From an uncultured Parvularculaceae bacterium (GTDB taxonomy: Bacteria > Pseudomonadota > Alphaproteobacteria > Caulobacterales > Parvularculaceae), in the NCBI GenBank assembly GCA_913055785.1, contig CAJXLJ010000025.1, positions 1 to 42,185 on the forward strand: 42,185 nucleotides of DNA, given 5' to 3'. This document shows positions 39,485-42,185 of this stretch, piece after piece (position 1 is the first letter of the stretch; every line of letters starts with the position of its first letter). The notes under the pieces were generated by a model. That model was not told where the DNA came from, did no database searches, and saw nothing but the letters and a program-made list of their open reading frames with translations. Made by a program: the position numbers and the translations under genes.

Positions 39485-40906
39485 TCAAACCGTCAGGGAT
39501 GCAGTCGCCGCGCGATCACGAATTGTCTCGATCTCTTCACTTTCCACCAGATAGGCCGCCATGACGAGAACATGCTCCAGAAGCCGCCGGGCGGCGCGGC
39601 GCTCTTCGCCTTCGGCGGCGCGGATCTCGACGACGAGGTCTTTCGCGTAGGCGGTGAGGCGGTCGGCGGCGTCGCGCGCGATGTCGGCGGCGAACGCCGC
39701 CTCCGCGCCGAGCCGTTCGGCGAGCCCCGCGCTTTCCGCAATCAGTCCCGCCGCATCGCAGGCGTTCTCAACCGCAGCCGGGGTCAGCGGCCTTGCAATG
39801 TCGGGGCGCTGCGCCATCAGCCGCGTCGAGCCGCCCGCCTGCCGCGTCGGCGTCGCCTCGCGCAACACCGCAAGCGCCAGTTCGCCGAACCGTTCGAACG
39901 CTTCGGCGGCGACGTCGCGGCAGGCGTCGATGCGTTTCAAAAACACCGTGTCGCCGGCTTTCGCGGCTTCCTTCGAGAGACCGTCGGCGAAGTCTGCGAA
40001 ATAGCGGATCCTGAGCCGCGCCGTGTCCGCTTCAAGCGCGCCGGCGCCGTCCCGTTCGAGCGCGCGGGCAAGCGCTTCGAGATCGTCGATCAGGCTGTCC
40101 TTGAGAAGGGCGATCTGCTCTCCCGCCGCCACAAGCCTTTCGTCGGAGCTGCGGTCGAGATGATAATAGACGGCGAGCGCGCGCCACGGCTTTTCAAGCC
40201 GGCCCTTGAGCGCCAGCAAAAGATCGGCGCCGAGCCGTCGTGATTTTCCGTATGCGGATAGAAAGAGCGCGCGCAGCTCGTAAAGCTGCGTTTCGCTTAA
40301 AGAGGGCGCGCCCGAGGGAACGAGCCGGTGCAGCGCCTTCAAGATTTCAACACCCCGGAGCAACCGGTTGAGGGTTTTAAGATCGCCGAACGCCCCCTCG
40401 CCGCCGAGCGCGTCGGCAAGGCGGGACGCGGCCTCTCTATTGTCTTCCGCCACCGCGCAAAGGCGGCCAAGACCGGCTTCGGCGGCGAAAAACAACGCAC
40501 GCTCAAGGGACGCCGGATCGCCTTTCCCGCGCAAGGCGTCATCGAGCGCGGCGGCGGCCAGCGCCGCATCGGCGAGCGCCCTGTCGGTCATCATCAGCCG
40601 CCAGATCGGGCCGAGAGAGGGGCGCGCGATCTCAATGCGCCGGTTCGAGGAGCCGTGCGCGCCGATGAAGAAATCTTCGAACGGGGTGAAGAAAAGCCGC
40701 TTCGCGTCGGGCTTTCTGGCAGGGGGGCGCTGGCCGCGCGCCAGCATCTGCTTTCTCAGACTGTCGAGCAGCGCATCATGAGGCAGGCCCTTGCCGCCGG
40801 CGGCGCGGTCGGCCTCGATCGCGGCGAACAGCTTCAGCGCCGTCGCGCCCTGAAGTCCGCCGAGAAACGTCGCGAGCTGCTGCTTCTTGCGCGGCGAGAT
40901 GGACAA
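39485..40906 (-). CDS. Large alpha-helical protein of unknown function
   Basis: A 473-residue protein, almost entirely helical and rich in Ala, Leu, Glu and Arg (LADAALAAAALDDALRG, ALERDGAGALEADTARLRIRYFADFADGL), without signal peptide or membrane helix. The N-terminus begins with a basic MSISPRKKQQLATFLGGLQ segment; the short aromatic patch RLFFTPFEDFFIG (about 70-82) is the most distinctive motif. I do not recognise a family. TTG 40906 is the likely start: AAGGGG lies eight bases upstream, and an in-frame stop lies just before it. It is transcribed with the hydrolase-OsmC gene, 38 bases downstream. A cytosolic scaffold or regulatory role is possible but not shown. Confidence 0.8.
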   Translation of the reverse strand: MSISPRKKQQLATFLGGLQGATALKLFAAIEADRAAGGKGLPHDALLDSLRKQMLARGQRPPARKPDAKRLFFTPFEDFFIGAHGSSNRRIEIARPSLGPIWRLMMTDRALADAALAAAALDDALRGKGDPASLERALFFAAEAGLGRLCAVAEDNREAASRLADALGGEGAFGDLKTLNRLLRGVEILKALHRLVPSGAPSLSETQLYELRALFLSAYGKSRRLGADLLLALKGRLEKPWRALAVYYHLDRSSDERLVAAGEQIALLKDSLIDDLEALARALERDGAGALEADTARLRIRYFADFADGLSKEAAKAGDTVFLKRIDACRDVAAEAFERFGELALAVLREATPTRQAGGSTRLMAQRPDIARPLTPAAVENACDAAGLIAESAGLAERLGAEAAFAADIARDAADRLTAYAKDLVVEIRAAEGEERRAARRLLEHVLVMAAYLVESEEIETIRDRAATASLTV

Positions 40907-40943
40907 GGCAGAAACCCCTTAACTTGGTCCGGTCATTCCGCCC

Positions 40944-41045
40944 CCCGGATCCGGCCAAAGGCCGGTCCGAGGATAAACTCCAGCCGGAATCTCTTCAAAC
41001 ACTCGGAACGGTACTTTTACCCAGATCCCGGCCTTCGCCGGGATG
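40944..41045. repeat. Intergenic GC-rich hairpin repeats
   Basis: In the 176-base gap between the DnaJ-like and 473-residue protein genes lie two hairpins. CCGGCC-AAA-GGCCGG spans 40951-40965. ATCCCGGC-CTTC-GCCGGGAT (41025-41032 and 41037-41044) is a perfect eight-base stem with a four-base loop. Both have the style of dispersed 'CCCGGCCTTCGCCGGGATGA' elements seen in many alphaproteobacterial genomes (from memory). No gene is visible in the gap. Confidence 0.65.
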
Positions 41046-41082
41046 AGCGGTGTTTTCAACGTCATTACATCAAGATTGCCGT

Positions 41083-42036
41083 TTAAACGCCAGCGAAATG
41101 CTTGGCGGACGGATGATCGGCGCCTTTCCAGCGCTTGATGAATTCTTCAAGCTCGGGATCGCCGCCCTCGGGCAGCATGATCTTCAGCTTCACATACTGA
41201 TCGCCGGCCGGACCGTTCTTGCCCTTGACGACGCCGCGGCCGCGCAGGCGCAGCACCGTGCCGGAACTCGAATTCTTCGGCACGGTGACCGTCACGTCGC
41301 CGGCGATGGTCGGCGCGGTGATCTTGCCGCCAAGGACCGCCTGTTTCAGCGTGATCGGCGCCTCGACGTGAATGTCATTGCCCTTGCGCTCGAACAGCGG
41401 GTGGGGCTTCACCTTCACTTCCACATAAACGTCGCCGACGCCGCCGGGACCGCGCTCACCCTGGCCTTTAAGGCGCAGGGTCTGGCCGTCGTCGAGACCG
41501 GCGGGGATCGAAAGATCGAGGGTGCGCCCGTCCGGCATGGTGACGCGCTTCTTGGCGCCCGCCGCGGCATCGAGGAAGTCGACCTCGAGCCGGTAGCGCA
41601 CGTCGCGGCCGCGCTGCGCCGCGCGGGGACCGCCGCCGGGCGCGCCGCGCCTTGCGCCGAAAAGGTCGGAAAAGATGTCGCTTAAATCCTCGAAGGAGGC
41701 GCCGCCGGGACCGCCGCCCATCCCTCCGCCCATGCCGCCCGCCGCGCCATAGCCGCCGCCGCCGGGCGCGCCGCGTTTTGACGACCACTGGCCGAACGGA
41801 TGGGCCCGTTCGCGGCCATCCTCGTCGAGTTCGCCGCGGTCGAATTTCTTGCGCCGGTCGGGATCGCCGACAATGTCGAACGCCGCCGAGATTTCCTTGA
41901 ACCGCTCCTCCGAACGCTTGTCGTCCGGGTTCCGGTCCGGGTGAAATTTCTTCGCAAGGGCGCGAAACGCCGAGCGAATTTCAGAATCGCTCGCCGTCGG
42001 CGCCACGCCCAGAACTGCGTACGGATTTCTCGCCAA
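41083..42036 (-). CDS. CbpA-like DnaJ co-chaperone
   Basis: A 317-residue J-domain protein. The J domain (about 1-70) has the HPD motif at 32-34 (KKFHPDRNP), followed by a Gly-rich linker (about 88-115) and a two-module C-terminal substrate-binding domain starting near 135 (DVRYRLEVDFLDAAAGAKKRVT), including VTMPDGRTLDLSIPAGLDDGQTLRLKGQGERGPGGVGD. There is no CxxCxGxG zinc finger, so it is the type II/CbpA class, not DnaJ. It recruits DnaK to unfolded proteins. It begins at TTG 42036 with AGAGGA six to seven bases upstream, and this start is needed to complete the J domain. Confidence 0.92.
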   Translation of the reverse strand: MARNPYAVLGVAPTASDSEIRSAFRALAKKFHPDRNPDDKRSEERFKEISAAFDIVGDPDRRKKFDRGELDEDGRERAHPFGQWSSKRGAPGGGGYGAAGGMGGGMGGGPGGASFEDLSDIFSDLFGARRGAPGGGPRAAQRGRDVRYRLEVDFLDAAAGAKKRVTMPDGRTLDLSIPAGLDDGQTLRLKGQGERGPGGVGDVYVEVKVKPHPLFERKGNDIHVEAPITLKQAVLGGKITAPTIAGDVTVTVPKNSSSGTVLRLRGRGVVKGKNGPAGDQYVKLKIMLPEGGDPELEEFIKRWKGADHPSAKHFAGV

Positions 42037-42098
42037 GGCCTTCCTCTGCCTAACTCGTCTCTACCGGCTGGAACTTGTTCCGCGTTAACACTTTCTTA

Positions 42099-42118
42099 GG
42101 GCGCGCGCGAGCGCGCCC
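42099..42118. other. GC-rich hairpin with GNRA-type loop
   Basis: GGGCGCGC (42099-42106) and GCGCGCCC (42111-42118) form a perfect eight-base stem closed by GCGA, a GNRA tetraloop. It lies upstream of the DnaJ-like gene, about 65 bases before its TTG start. No T-run follows in either direction. It may be part of a 5' untranslated region or a transcription end for a gene beyond the window. Confidence 0.55.
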
Positions 42119-42185
42119 CGCTTATCAGTTAGGTGATTTTGCCCGGAATTGAAGAGTTTAGAGTTAATTTTTCGGGGGGGGATTT

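Noticed and set aside
1-42185. tRNA, rRNA, CRISPR array, prophage or insertion sequence
   Set aside because: Intergenic gaps are short and were scanned by eye; no cloverleaf-like gene, regularly spaced repeat array, integrase or transposase was seen.

Overview
The window looks like a chromosomal segment of a GC-rich alphaproteobacterium, probably near the Caulobacterales or Parvularculales. The basis is the gene content: a PleC/DivJ-type kinase, an ArgB-NAGS fusion with an acetylornithine carbamoyltransferase, a class II DAHP synthase, GlnE, and intergenic palindromes of a style common in that group. This is inference from recognised families, with no search behind it. Almost everything is housekeeping or signalling. 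I see no phage, transposase, CRISPR array, rRNA or tRNA. Gene density is very high: no gap between genes exceeds about 280 bases, and many genes overlap by a few bases.

Layout. 3-1058 is the 3' end of an RND efflux permease. 1064-4059 holds a LysM/Ig-like envelope protein, a LOG-family phosphoribohydrolase and gltX. 4060-4318 is a divergent intergenic region with a complex palindromic repeat, followed by a YdeI-like gene. 4930-10251 is a minus-strand run of class II DAHP synthase, a Gfo/Idh oxidoreductase, a DegT aminotransferase (a probable GnnA/GnnB-type pair for UDP-GlcNAc3N) and nadE. 10411-11614 is a small exported protein divergent from an HxlR regulator. 11645-13768 is scoA-scoB plus an HD-like protein. 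13940-16409 holds plus-strand genes for a GFA-domain protein, a serine hydrolase and a metallopeptidase, with a second copy of the palindromic repeat.

16406-22173 is a minus-strand arginine operon: N-acetylornithine carbamoyltransferase, an AT-rich exported protein of unknown function, bifunctional ArgB/NAGS, ArgC, then a Kef-type antiporter. Together these imply arginine synthesis through N-acetylcitrulline, as in Xanthomonas. Divergent from it lies a 745-residue PleC-like hybrid-less sensor kinase (22454-24691).

24700-26825 (minus) encodes an EF-hand protein, an ECF sigma factor, a membrane anti-sigma factor and a CpxP/CnrX-like periplasmic protein, the last three overlapping. 26882-33821 (minus) is a chain of four overlapping genes: glnE, two phytoene-dehydrogenase-like flavoproteins and a GcvT-family protein. 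I regard it as the most interesting uncharacterised unit. 33947-38098 holds hup, a sensor kinase, its response regulator and degP. 38232-42036 holds an alpha/beta hydrolase-OsmC fusion, a 473-residue protein I do not recognise, and a CbpA-like DnaJ protein.

Starts were chosen from Shine-Dalgarno matches and family N-termini. Several genes appear to use TTG or GTG.
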